Part shown: one piece after another, positions 22,650 to 30,367 of the stretch | How the letters are laid out: every line of letters starts with the position of its first letter | Numbering within the stretch: position 1 is the first letter of the stretch | The notes under the pieces: generated by a model | Told to the model about the DNA's origin: nothing | The model's database searches: none | The model's input: the letters and a program-made list of their open reading frames with translations, nothing else | Program-made: the position numbers and the translations under genes | From: Alistipes sp. UBA936 | GTDB taxonomy: Bacteria; Bacteroidota; Bacteroidia; Bacteroidales; Rikenellaceae | Direction: 5' to 3' | NCBI GenBank assembly: GCA_002293505.1 | Contig: DBDI01000010.1 | Coordinates: forward strand, 1 to 30,367 | DNA length: 30,367 nt

Positions 22650-25127
22650 ATGAAAATCTCATACAACTGGCTGCGCACCTACCTGGGTACCGATCTGACG
22701 GCGCCGCAAATGGCTGAAATTCTGACCAGTATCGGTCTCGAAGTTGACGGCGTTACCAAGATCGAGGCCGTCGAAGGAGGACTTGCGGGCGTTGTCGTGG
22801 GTCACGTGCTCACTTGCGGTGACCATCCCGACAGCGACCACCTGCATGTCACGACGGTCGATGTGGGTGCGGGCGGCGAACCGTTGCAGATCGTCTGCGG
22901 GGCACACAATGTCGCTGCCGGTCAGAAAGTTCTGGTCGCCACGGTCGGTACGGTGCTGCGACCAAAGGGTGCCGAGGAGAGTTTCAAAATCAAGAAAAGT
23001 CGCATCCGTGGCGTCGACTCGTGTGGGATGATCTGTGCCGAAGACGAACTCGGATTGGGAGACGACCACGACGGGATTATGGTGCTCGCGCCCAACGCCG
23101 TTCCCGGGACAGAGGCGTTGAAACAGCTTGACATACAAGAAGATTGGATGATCGAGATCGGTCTCACGCCCAACCGAATCGACGGCGGGTCTCATTGGGG
23201 TGTGGCGCGAGACCTGGCTGCTTACCTCCGGGCGCACGGTGAACCGGTCGAATTGCGACCGCCGTCTGTTGAGGGATTTTCGGTTGAAAATCAATTGCTT
23301 GTGATTCCGGTCGAGGTGGCTGCTCCCGAAGGTGCGCCGCGTTACGCCGGTGTGACTATTACGGGACTGACGGTCGGCCCGTCGCCCGAATGGATGCAAA
23401 ATCATCTGCGCGCGGTTGGCCTCAATCCGCACAATAACCTGGTGGATATCACCAACTTCGTGCTCCACGAGCTGGGCCAGCCGTTGCACGCTTTCGACGC
23501 CGATCGCATTGGCGGCGGCCGTGTCGTTGTACGTACCTGCCCCGAGGGTACTGTGATGAAGACTCTGGATGGCGTGGAACGCAAACTTTCGCCTGAGGAT
23601 CTGACGATTAGCGACGGTAATGGCACCCCGATGTGCATAGCCGGCGTGATGGGCGGCCTCGACACCGGGGTGAGCGACTCCACAACCCGCATCTTCCTCG
23701 AAAGTGCCTGCTTCAATCCAGTTTGGGTACGCAAAACCGCTAAGCGTCACGCGATTAACAGCGACTCATCGTTCCTTTTCGAGCGCGGCGTAGATCCCGA
23801 CATCACGATCTTTGCGCTGAAACGCGCCGCTCTTTTATATAAGGAACTGGCTGGCGGGGTGGTTTCTTCTGAGGTTGTCGACATCTACCCCGAGCCCGTG
23901 GAACCTTTCCGGTTCGAGTTTTCTATTGGGCGCGCTAATACTTTGATTGGTAAAGAGTTACCTCGCGAAACTTATACTCAGATCCTTGCCGCTCTCGATG
24001 TCGCTGTTGAGAGTGAATCTGGCGATGTTTTGTCGGTTGCTGTGCCACCATATCGCGTTGACGTTCAGCGCGAAGTCGACCTTGTAGAGGAGATTCTCCG
24101 GATATATGGTTACAACAATGTCGAGGAGCCGCGCCGTGTTCGGACGTCGTTGGCGCATTCGCCGCAGGTTACGCGCGATGGGTTGCAGAACGCCGCATCG
24201 GATTTCCTGAGCGCGAACGGCTACACCGAAATTATGTCCAACTCGCTTACCAAAGTCTCTTATTACGAGTCACTTGCATCTTACCCGTTGGCCAACTGCG
24301 TTCGGATCCTGAACCCGTTAAGCGCTGACCTGAACGCGATGCGCCAGACGTTGTTGTTCAATGCTTTGGAGGCCGTGCAGCTCAATTCGAACCGTCGTAA
24401 TGCCGACCTAAAGCTCTATGAGTTTGGTAATTGCTACTTTTTCGAGGCTTCCCGAGTCGAGGGACGCGGCGACGACTTGCTGGCGCCCTATAAAGAGGTA
24501 TATCGCCTCGGAATTGCCGTAACCGGACTCGACTCGCAGCCTTCGTGGAATGACCGCGCCGAGAAGTCTAACTTCTTTACTCTAAGCGGTATAGTGCAGC
24601 GAATGTTGCGACGGTTCGGCTTCGACCTCTATAAAATGCAGACCGAGCCCTGCGAGAGCGATATGTTCGCCGATGCGGTGTCTTATCGCCTTAGTGGCAA
24701 GGAGTTACTGCAAATGGGGACTGTCGCTCCCGCGTTGCTTGCTGCGCTCGACGTCAAGGCGCCCGTGTGGTTCGCCGAGATGGATTTCGGCCATCTGGTT
24801 AAACAGGCAGCGCGAAATAAGTTGAGAGCCACCGAGTTGTCCAAATTTCCAAGCGTACGGCGCGACCTTGCATTGTTGGTCGACAAAGGCGTGACATTCA
24901 GAAAATTACGCGACATTGCGCTCGGCACTGAAAAGAAACTCCTTACCGGTGTCAGCCTGTTCGACGTCTACGAGGGCGATCGGTTGCCCGAGGGAAAAAA
25001 GTCGTACGCGCTGGGCTTCACGCTCGAAGATAAAACGCAGACACTCACCGATAAAGAGATCGACCGTGTGATGAATAACCTCGTTATGCAGTTCGAAAAA
25101 ATGGCAGGCGCGACCGTTCGCACCTGA
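22650..25127 (+). CDS. pheT: Phenylalanine--tRNA ligase beta subunit
   Basis: The 825-aa protein is the beta chain of the alpha2-beta2 enzyme that charges tRNA-Phe. The N-terminus is M-K-I-S-Y-N-W-L. Domains in order are a tRNA-binding OB fold (about 40-150; H-P-D-S-D-H-L, I-V-C-G-A-H-N-V), the B3/B4 editing domain (about 200-370; N-P-H-N-N-L-V-D-I-T-N-F), B5 (about 400-470), the catalytic-like core (about 480-690), and a C-terminal anticodon-binding FDX-ACB domain (about 730-825; F-P-S-V-R-R-D-L-A-L). Length is normal for the family. ATG 22650 is chosen over the open frame from 22569 because homology starts here and the -7 box lies between. The alpha subunit gene (pheS) is not in the window. 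Confidence 0.96.
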   Translation: MKISYNWLRTYLGTDLTAPQMAEILTSIGLEVDGVTKIEAVEGGLAGVVVGHVLTCGDHPDSDHLHVTTVDVGAGGEPLQIVCGAHNVAAGQKVLVATVGTVLRPKGAEESFKIKKSRIRGVDSCGMICAEDELGLGDDHDGIMVLAPNAVPGTEALKQLDIQEDWMIEIGLTPNRIDGGSHWGVARDLAAYLRAHGEPVELRPPSVEGFSVENQLLVIPVEVAAPEGAPRYAGVTITGLTVGPSPEWMQNHLRAVGLNPHNNLVDITNFVLHELGQPLHAFDADRIGGGRVVVRTCPEGTVMKTLDGVERKLSPEDLTISDGNGTPMCIAGVMGGLDTGVSDSTTRIFLESACFNPVWVRKTAKRHAINSDSSFLFERGVDPDITIFALKRAALLYKELAGGVVSSEVVDIYPEPVEPFRFEFSIGRANTLIGKELPRETYTQILAALDVAVESESGDVLSVAVPPYRVDVQREVDLVEEILRIYGYNNVEEPRRVRTSLAHSPQVTRDGLQNAASDFLSANGYTEIMSNSLTKVSYYESLASYPLANCVRILNPLSADLNAMRQTLLFNALEAVQLNSNRRNADLKLYEFGNCYFFEASRVEGRGDDLLAPYKEVYRLGIAVTGLDSQPSWNDRAEKSNFFTLSGIVQRMLRRFGFDLYKMQTEPCESDMFADAVSYRLSGKELLQMGTVAPALLAALDVKAPVWFAEMDFGHLVKQAARNKLRATELSKFPSVRRDLALLVDKGVTFRKLRDIALGTEKKLLTGVSLFDVYEGDRLPEGKKSYALGFTLEDKTQTLTDKEIDRVMNNLVMQFEKMAGATVRT

Positions 25128-25173
25128 CGCAAAACAACCCACAAACAGCCTCTGAAACACACTCGAAAAAACT

Positions 25174-26193
25174 ATGGATAACAGATATTTTGGAACGCCC
25201 ACAGCGGAGCTCGTGGAGCAGAAAGAACGTGAACGAAGTGCCTTTAACCCGGTTGATTACGTGGCTGAAACCATTGCCGCTCTGAAGGCCGGATTGGGCG
25301 ATGACAAGGTTGTTTTGGGTCTCTCCGGCGGGGTCGACTCGTCGGTTTCGGCGGTGTTGTTACATCGTGCGATTGGCTCCAACCTCCACTGCATTTTTGT
25401 CGACACCGGCCTGATGCGCAAGGGCGAACACGCGGAGGTTCTAAGTTCGTATAGAGGTATGGGACTCAACGTTATAGGCATCAGCGCGGGTGAAAAATTC
25501 CTTGGTGACCTTCGCGGAGTTGACGACCCCGAACAGAAACGCAAAATTATCGGTCGCGACTTCATCGAGGTGTTCGATGCCGAAGCTCAAAAACTGCAAG
25601 GTATCAAATGGTTGGCCCAGGGGACGATCTACCCTGATATCGCCGAATCGTTCGCTCCCGACCGACCCGGCGTGGCTGTCAAGTCGCACCACAACGTTGG
25701 CGGCCTGCCCGAGAAGATGAACCTTAGCATTGTCGAGCCGCTTCGGATGTTGTTCAAGGACGAGGTTCGGCGCGTTGGTAAGGAATTGGGTATGAGTCCC
25801 GAAATGCTTGGCCGCCACCCGTTTCCCGGACCCGGACTCGGCATTCGTTGCCTTGGTGAGGTCACCGCGGAGCGCATTGCGATTCTGCAGGAGGCCGACA
25901 AAATATTCATCGACGCACTGCGCGCCGAAGGACTCTACGACAAGGTTTGGCAGGCGGGTGTGATGTTGTTGCCGGTTCGTAGCGTTGGGGTCGATAACGG
26001 CGCCCGTACTTACGAAAACGCTGTAGCTCTGCGGGTTGTGAATTCAGTTGACGCAATGACCGCGACTCCGGTTCAGTTGCCTTGGGAGTTTCTTGCGCGG
26101 GTTTCGACTGAAATCATCACTCGCGTCAAGGGTGTGAACCGCGTCACATATGATATCAGCGCGAAGCCGCCTGCAACCATCGAATGGGAATAA
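25174..26193 (+). CDS. guaA: GMP synthase, ATP-pyrophosphatase/dimerisation part only (no glutaminase domain)
   Basis: The 339-aa protein should convert XMP to GMP by adenylation and amination. It has the PP-loop S-G-G-V-D-S-S (51-57), an ATP-binding segment F-V-D-T-G-L-M-R, N-V-G-G-L-P-E-K-M, H-P-F-P-G-P-G-L (XMP site), and the canonical C-terminus K-P-P-A-T-I-E-W-E. Usual bacterial GuaA is about 510-525 aa with an N-terminal class-I glutamine amidotransferase. Here the first 40 residues are an unrelated short lead-in and no glutaminase is present. It must use free ammonia or a separate amidotransferase, as in archaea where the two subunits are separate. It lies 46 bases after pheT with no terminator between. 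Confidence 0.92.
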   Translation: MDNRYFGTPTAELVEQKERERSAFNPVDYVAETIAALKAGLGDDKVVLGLSGGVDSSVSAVLLHRAIGSNLHCIFVDTGLMRKGEHAEVLSSYRGMGLNVIGISAGEKFLGDLRGVDDPEQKRKIIGRDFIEVFDAEAQKLQGIKWLAQGTIYPDIAESFAPDRPGVAVKSHHNVGGLPEKMNLSIVEPLRMLFKDEVRRVGKELGMSPEMLGRHPFPGPGLGIRCLGEVTAERIAILQEADKIFIDALRAEGLYDKVWQAGVMLLPVRSVGVDNGARTYENAVALRVVNSVDAMTATPVQLPWEFLARVSTEIITRVKGVNRVTYDISAKPPATIEWE

Positions 26194-26205
26194 CCCTCTC
26201 CTCGC

Positions 26206-28680
26206 TTACTCAAACATCTCTGCCACAAGGCTTAGTGTCTTGGCGCTTGTGAGCATCCAGATCTCTTTGTAGGTTGCGTTGCTTTGGGTTGGCCAATAGG
26301 GTTCGTCGTCGTTTTCGAAGGTCTGAATCCCCACCGGTACTGCTCCAACGACGTCACCCGCGTAGGCTCCATATAGCGGCGACCAGTCGTAACCCTCGCC
26401 ATATATCGTGCTCATTGCGAATGGGTTGAACCCCACCACGTACTCCATCTGCCTCGTCGCTATGTCCCGCAGTCCCGCGTCACCGAGTACTTTCGACAGC
26501 ACTATCGCCGCCCGCGCCTTGCTCAAGGTGATGGCGTGAAATCCCCGGAACTGATACGACACCGGAAAACGCCTCAAGTAGTGCGTCTTCGACAGCGCAA
26601 TTCCATTTCGTACCTGCGCGTTGTACTCTTCCATTGTCGGTGCACCTTGCGAGCGGTCTCCTTCGTGGGAGAAGTTGCTGTAGTCGGTGTTGTTCACCTC
26701 ATACACTGCGGCCGGCAGTACACCCCACGGCCCCATCACGCCCGCCGTTGCACGCAGATAATCCGCATAGGCCTCACACGAAGCTCTCCACCTTCCGGCA
26801 TTCGCGTGCTTCGGTGCATCCTCCAACAGCATCCCCAAGGCCATCATCATATATTGCTCTTCGCTGCGGTGATAATACGTTCGCGTCCTTGCGTGCCTGG
26901 CATCCTCCCAGAAGAACCCTCTTAGCGGCATCGACCACCCGGCTGGTATCTCCATCTGTTGACACGCCATCATCCGGTCGGCATACCTAACCGCCCAGTC
27001 CAGATACTGCTCCTCGCCGGTCAAGCGATACAGCCTCATAGCCGTTACGGCCACCAGCGCACTGAAATCGACCTCCGTGAACTTCCTCGACAGCGGTTGA
27101 CCCAACAGTTCGACCGCGAACCCGAAATCCTCTATGGCCGACTGGCGGCACCAGCGTGCAAACACCGGGTCGCTCTGTTCATAGAACGGTACCGCCATCG
27201 CACAGTAGTTTGCCGCCAGCAGGTTGTCGTCCGGGGCATTGTTCGCCCGCGTCTGCATATCGTCCTTATCGCCGCGAATGTTCTTTGTCCAAATGCTCAC
27301 CACCAATCCTCCGTGCCTGTAGCCGTCTCCGAAACGCGTTCTCATCGTCCAGTTCAGCCCCCAGCGCGCCTCTTCCAACAGCCTCTCGTATAAATCCTTG
27401 TCTTTCCCCTTCACTGCTGCTGCCATCTCCAGCATCGCCACTCCTGCTTCGGCCGTGTTGCCAATTCCTTGGGTCAGGTCGGCTGCATCGTGCCATCCGC
27501 CCGCTACGGATATCGTTCGTCCGTCTGGATGCACACTGAACACATCCTGATGACACTCCTGATGTATTCCCGGTTGATCCCACCCGCACCGCTCGGCATA
27601 GAAGTAGTTGAGCGTCTTCCACGCGAGGCTCAGATAGGCTTGGTCTCCGATCGGAAACTCGCCCGAGGTTATTCCCGTGGCCTCAATCACGTAGTGCCCC
27701 GGAGTGTCCAACTTGCTGAAATCCAACACTACAAAACCATCCTTCGCTCTCTCTCCCTGGCCTTCGAAAGCGACCTCTCCCGTTGTCACATCGCGAATCG
27801 CAAAATCCGTCGAACCCACATTCTGCACCAGCGCCTGTTTTCTCGTTCCGATTTTGTAGCCGCTGTGACTGAACGCAATGCGCCCCTTCCTCAAGTCGAA
27901 TCCTCGCGTGTTGTCCGCCTCTACGGTCTCGATGCGCATATCATCCACCCACACACTCATCCTCTCTGCCGCTCCTGCCGGCGAGCCCGACAGCATAATG
28001 TTCACCCCAAATCCCGTCACCCGGTCGCGCGGCAAGTCCGGAATCTCCCACACAACCCTCTGCCAGCGACCCGGATAGATCGTCTCGAAGTGTTGTCCGT
28101 CGAACCTTCCCGGTGCGGGCATCACCTGCTTGCCCTCGTTGTAGAGCGTGAATCCTCCGAAGACAGTGTACATTCCCGGTGCATCGACGTAGACCCACAC
28201 CGAGAAACGGTTGTACGCCCCGAGGTTTTCTCCGTCCAGCGGTCGGATCATCTCTGCCAGCGCGTAGTTTCGGTTGGTCGGGTTCTTGATTCCCAGCGAG
28301 GTGGGAGTCTCCAGCCTCACGCTTCCGGTGCCCGAAATGCTCTTCTCGCGATCGATGCTCAATGCGCCTGGCCCCTTGACCCTGAGCGCTCCGAAATCCT
28401 CCACCAGAGGCAGTACACGACTTGCCGAGGTCTCTTTTGCGAACCACCTCGCCTGCGCCCCGTCTTCAAGTACCGGCTTCATCGTCACCCGTAGTCCGCG
28501 TGACTCTTCCAGTTGCCGCGCCAGCTTAGCATCGGGCTCAAGGCTCTGCCCCAAAACCGCTATTGGCAACAGCACCGCTGCCGCAACCATCAATCCGTGC
28601 TTCTTCAAGAAACGCCTGCCCGTCAATGCAATAATCACTACTCCCACTACCAACCACACCACTAAAACCTGCCAATCCAT
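26206..28680 (-). CDS. Glycoside hydrolase family 9 enzyme with N-terminal beta domain and membrane-anchor start
   Basis: The 824-aa protein probably hydrolyses beta-glucan or a related polymer. From about residue 85 to 265 there is a beta-sandwich domain (possible carbohydrate binding), then an Ig-like CelD_N-type domain (about 285-360), then the GH9 (alpha/alpha)6 barrel (about 365-824). The catalytic Asp pair is in G-G-W-H-D-A-A-D (Asp398, Asp401); the acid is probably Glu806 in N-A-T-Y-K-E-I-W, with G-F-N-P-F and L-Y-G-A-Y-A-G nearby. Two hydrophobic segments open the frame (about 5-19 and 31-44). Starting instead at TTG 28608 would give a clean signal peptide (M-K-K-H-G-L-M-V-A-A-A-V). 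ATG 28680 lies seven bases after the feoB-like stop, implying coupling. Substrate is unknown. Confidence 0.85.
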   Translation of the reverse strand: MDWQVLVVWLVVGVVIIALTGRRFLKKHGLMVAAAVLLPIAVLGQSLEPDAKLARQLEESRGLRVTMKPVLEDGAQARWFAKETSASRVLPLVEDFGALRVKGPGALSIDREKSISGTGSVRLETPTSLGIKNPTNRNYALAEMIRPLDGENLGAYNRFSVWVYVDAPGMYTVFGGFTLYNEGKQVMPAPGRFDGQHFETIYPGRWQRVVWEIPDLPRDRVTGFGVNIMLSGSPAGAAERMSVWVDDMRIETVEADNTRGFDLRKGRIAFSHSGYKIGTRKQALVQNVGSTDFAIRDVTTGEVAFEGQGERAKDGFVVLDFSKLDTPGHYVIEATGITSGEFPIGDQAYLSLAWKTLNYFYAERCGWDQPGIHQECHQDVFSVHPDGRTISVAGGWHDAADLTQGIGNTAEAGVAMLEMAAAVKGKDKDLYERLLEEARWGLNWTMRTRFGDGYRHGGLVVSIWTKNIRGDKDDMQTRANNAPDDNLLAANYCAMAVPFYEQSDPVFARWCRQSAIEDFGFAVELLGQPLSRKFTEVDFSALVAVTAMRLYRLTGEEQYLDWAVRYADRMMACQQMEIPAGWSMPLRGFFWEDARHARTRTYYHRSEEQYMMMALGMLLEDAPKHANAGRWRASCEAYADYLRATAGVMGPWGVLPAAVYEVNNTDYSNFSHEGDRSQGAPTMEEYNAQVRNGIALSKTHYLRRFPVSYQFRGFHAITLSKARAAIVLSKVLGDAGLRDIATRQMEYVVGFNPFAMSTIYGEGYDWSPLYGAYAGDVVGAVPVGIQTFENDDEPYWPTQSNATYKEIWMLTSAKTLSLVAEMFE

Positions 28681-28687
28681 ACCTTGT

Positions 28688-29929
28688 TTAAATTATTAAA
28701 AGTCCAACATTATAAACGCCCCACGCCACGCCCCACGCAATCAGAGTGCTGTATACCACCGACGCCACCACCCATCGTCCTCCTCCCGTTTCTTTTCGGA
28801 TCGCCGCCAGGGTCGCCGGACAGGGGAAATACAACAACGCGAATATCATAAACGACAGCGCTGCAAGTGGCGTCCAGTCCGCCTCGCCCGTCTCAGGGTC
28901 GGGTTCCGATAGTCTTGCGGGCAAACTGGCCATCAAATCCTCCCCTCCCGCGTCCTCACTTCCCGCCGTGGAGTACAACACCCCCAGCGTGCTCACCGTG
29001 CTCTCCTTCGCTCCGATGCCCGCAACCAGCGCCACCGAACCCTTCCAAGGAATCCCCAGCGGGCTCATCACCGGCTCCACGAACTGCCCCACACGGCCCA
29101 GATACGAGTGCTCTCTCTGTTCGGCCGCCGTCATTCCCGGCTCAGGCCGCGGATAGTAGCTCAGCCCCCACACCAGTATCGACGCTGCGAGAATCACCCC
29201 TCCCATCTTTTTAAGGTACTCCCTCGAGTTGCGCCACATATCCATCAGCGTAGCCTTCGCGGTCGGCACCCTGTACGGCGGCAAGCTGGCGAAGTACGGA
29301 TCCTCCTCGCCCCGGAACATCACTCGCCGCATCACCAGCGCCGTCAGTGCTGCCACGACGATTCCTATAACATATATCCCCACCAGCACGAGGCTCGCCC
29401 CGCGCGGGAAGAACGTCCCCACCAACAGTATGTATATGGGCAGCCGCGCGCTGCACGACATAAACGGCGCTACCATCACGGTGATGATCCTGCTGCTTCG
29501 ATTCGAGATGTTTTGCGCGGCCATAATTCCCGGCACGTTACACCCGAACCCCATTATCATCGGAATGAACGACCTTCCTCCCAGCCCAATGGCCCTCATC
29601 GGGCGATCCATCACCAGCGCCGCCCGCGCCATATACCCCGACTCCTCCATCAGCGATATACACAGGAACAATATCACTATGTTGGGTAGGAATACTATCA
29701 CGCTTCCCACTCCTCCGATAATCCCCTCCACCATCAGATCCCTCACCGGCCCGGGTGCCAGATGGCTTCCCACCCACGCCCCCAGCGCACCCACTCCCTG
29801 CTCGATCCAGCCCATCGGATATGCCCCCAACTCGAACGTGAGCAGGAACATCAGCCACATCGCCGCGAGGAAAATTACGTATCCCCACACCTTGTGAGTT
29901 GCTATGGCATCGAATTTGGAGGGTTTCAT
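28688..29929 (-). CDS. FeoB-type ferrous iron transporter, membrane domain only (lacks GTPase domain)
   Basis: The 413-aa inner-membrane protein matches the C-terminal permease half of FeoB. It shows T-H-K-V-W-G near the start, E-S-G-Y-M-A-R-A-A, G-F-G-C-N-V-P-G-I-M-A, P-F-M-S-C-S-A-R-L-P-I-Y, G-A-K-E-S-T-V-S-T-L-G and F-P-C-P-A-T-L-A. Whole FeoB proteins are about 650-830 aa, with an N-terminal G domain (G-x-x-x-x-G-K-S) and a helical spacer; both are absent. It is not cut by the window, since its own promoter and another gene lie upstream. ATG 29929 is used because the longer frame to 29980 passes the -7 box. Either the G domain is encoded elsewhere (split FeoB) or this is a decayed copy, though the frame and motifs are intact. 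Confidence 0.87.
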   Translation of the reverse strand: MKPSKFDAIATHKVWGYVIFLAAMWLMFLLTFELGAYPMGWIEQGVGALGAWVGSHLAPGPVRDLMVEGIIGGVGSVIVFLPNIVILFLCISLMEESGYMARAALVMDRPMRAIGLGGRSFIPMIMGFGCNVPGIMAAQNISNRSSRIITVMVAPFMSCSARLPIYILLVGTFFPRGASLVLVGIYVIGIVVAALTALVMRRVMFRGEEDPYFASLPPYRVPTAKATLMDMWRNSREYLKKMGGVILAASILVWGLSYYPRPEPGMTAAEQREHSYLGRVGQFVEPVMSPLGIPWKGSVALVAGIGAKESTVSTLGVLYSTAGSEDAGGEDLMASLPARLSEPDPETGEADWTPLAALSFMIFALLYFPCPATLAAIRKETGGGRWVVASVVYSTLIAWGVAWGVYNVGLLII

Positions 29930-29936
29930 CTCGAGA

Positions 29937-29944
29937 CAAAGGTA
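29937..29944 (-). promoter_or_regulatory. -7 box (TACCTTTG) for the feoB-like/GH9 pair
   Basis: This is an exact TAnnTTTG match on the - strand, ending eight bases before the start codon at 29929. Transcription would start at or within a few bases of the ATG. No Shine-Dalgarno site or Fur-box palindrome is evident. Confidence 0.6.
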
Positions 29945-29966
29945 CGCAAAAAAGTTTGGTATACTA

Positions 29967-29998
29967 TTTGGACAATCCAAAAATTATAAGCATCTTTG
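29967..29998 (+). promoter_or_regulatory. Promoter of the histone H1-like gene
   Basis: A TTTG -33 element (29967-29970) is 20 bases from CATCTTTG (29991-29998), which differs from TAnnTTTG at one position. Predicted leader is about 35 bases. The complement of this region lies upstream of the feoB-like promoter, so the two are divergent. Confidence 0.55.
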
Positions 29999-30039
29999 TC
30001 CCTGACAAGAATGTTTTTAACTTCTAAAAAGTAGTAATT

Positions 30040-30216
30040 ATGAAAAACTTGGTACCAAAGATCAATGCCGAGATCGAATCTTTGCAGGAGAATGTGAAAT
30101 TGCAGCTCGAGAAGGGTAACAAAGCGGCCGGTACACGCGCTCGTAAATCTGCTCTTGAGTTGAGTAAATTGTTGAAGGAGTTCCGTAAGGTTTCCGTCGA
30201 GGCAGCTAAAAAGTAG
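30040..30216 (+). CDS. Histone H1/Hc1-like DNA-binding protein
   Basis: The 58-aa, Lys-rich, helical protein contains L-E-K-G-N-K-A-A-G-T-R-A-R-K and F-R-K-V-S-V-E-A. These match the N-terminal helical domain of chlamydial histone-like Hc1 and the small H1-like proteins common in Bacteroidota, which bind DNA and probably help condense the nucleoid. It is a full-length family member; these forms lack the long basic tail of Hc1. An A-rich leader without a classical ribosome site precedes the ATG, and a strong terminator follows within 30 bases, so it is monocistronic. Confidence 0.88.
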   Translation: MKNLVPKINAEIESLQENVKLQLEKGNKAAGTRARKSALELSKLLKEFRKVSVEAAKK

Positions 30217-30243
30217 AGTTTTTTACCGGACTTTTTTCCGTAC

Positions 30244-30271
30244 AGCCGATCCCCGCCGGGTCGGCTTTTTT
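30244..30271 (+). terminator. Rho-independent terminator of the histone H1-like gene
   Basis: AGCCGA pairs with TCGGCT, extended by CCC/GGG around a CGCC loop with one bulged T. Six to seven T's follow directly. It lies 28 bases after the stop codon. Confidence 0.88.
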
Positions 30272-30284
30272 GGAAAATGGTTTC

Positions 30285-30292
30285 TATATTTG
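30285..30292 (+). promoter_or_regulatory. -7 box (TATATTTG) for the last gene
   Basis: This is an exact TAnnTTTG match, 22 bases before the ATG at 30315. No clear -33 TTTG at the expected spacing. Confidence 0.5.
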
Positions 30293-30314
30293 ACACAAAA
30301 TCTATTGAAAACTT

Positions 30315-30367
30315 ATGAAGAAACTATTATTAGTTTTGGGTGCTGTGGTGCTTTTTGCGTCGTGCGT
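30315..30367 (+). CDS. Start of a lipoprotein gene (cut by the window edge)
   Basis: Only 17 complete codons are present: M-K-K, a Leu/Val-rich core, and L-F-A-S-C, a lipobox with the lipidated Cys at residue 17. The gene continues past the right edge. It has its own -7 box after the preceding terminator. Nothing can be said about its function. Confidence 0.7.
   Translation, partial: MKKLLLVLGAVVLFASC

Overview
The window looks like chromosomal DNA from a GC-rich member of the Bacteroidales, most likely Rikenellaceae/Alistipes-like. The evidence is a DUF3575 / DUF3868 / FimB-Mfa2 / fimbrillin operon, many TAnnTTTG -7 promoter boxes (the Bacteroidota housekeeping type), A-rich leaders with weak Shine-Dalgarno sites, and a 58-aa Hc1-like histone H1 protein. 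The genus is inference; the order is fairly secure.

Region 1 (1-15012) is a surface-fimbria locus. On the + strand a tightly coupled run encodes a DUF3575 protein, a short DUF3868-like protein, a FimB/Mfa2-type anchor lipoprotein and two fimbrillin lipoproteins. The second fimbrillin carries a C-terminal FISUMP-type (C-type-lectin-like) module. Convergent to it on the - strand is a 2809-aa lipoprotein: a fimbrillin-like head followed by seven [InlB-like linker + FISUMP-type module] units of two classes, in the order A-B-B-B-A-A-B. The class A module also ends the neighbouring + strand fimbrillin, so related DNA lies in inverted orientation across a shared hairpin. Each module is conserved in its front half and strongly divergent between its W-S-S-S and V-R-C-V landmarks. 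I read this as a modular, possibly recombining or diversifying, fimbrial adhesin system.

Region 2 (15013-20208, + strand) holds a divergent promoter region, an MsbA-like ABC exporter, a small DUF937-like protein, and an AddA/RecB-like helicase-nuclease whose -7 box lies almost on its start codon.

Region 3 (20209-26193) holds an AspT/YidE/YbjL-type transporter and a Fe/Mn superoxide dismutase (both -), then pheT and a GMP synthase lacking its glutaminase half (both +).

Region 4 (26206-30367) holds a membrane-targeted GH9 glycosidase translated directly behind a FeoB that lacks its GTPase domain (both -), then a histone H1-like gene with a strong terminator and the first codons of another lipoprotein (both +). 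No tRNA, rRNA, CRISPR array, insertion sequence or reverse transcriptase was found. No gene-free stretch exceeds about 190 bases.
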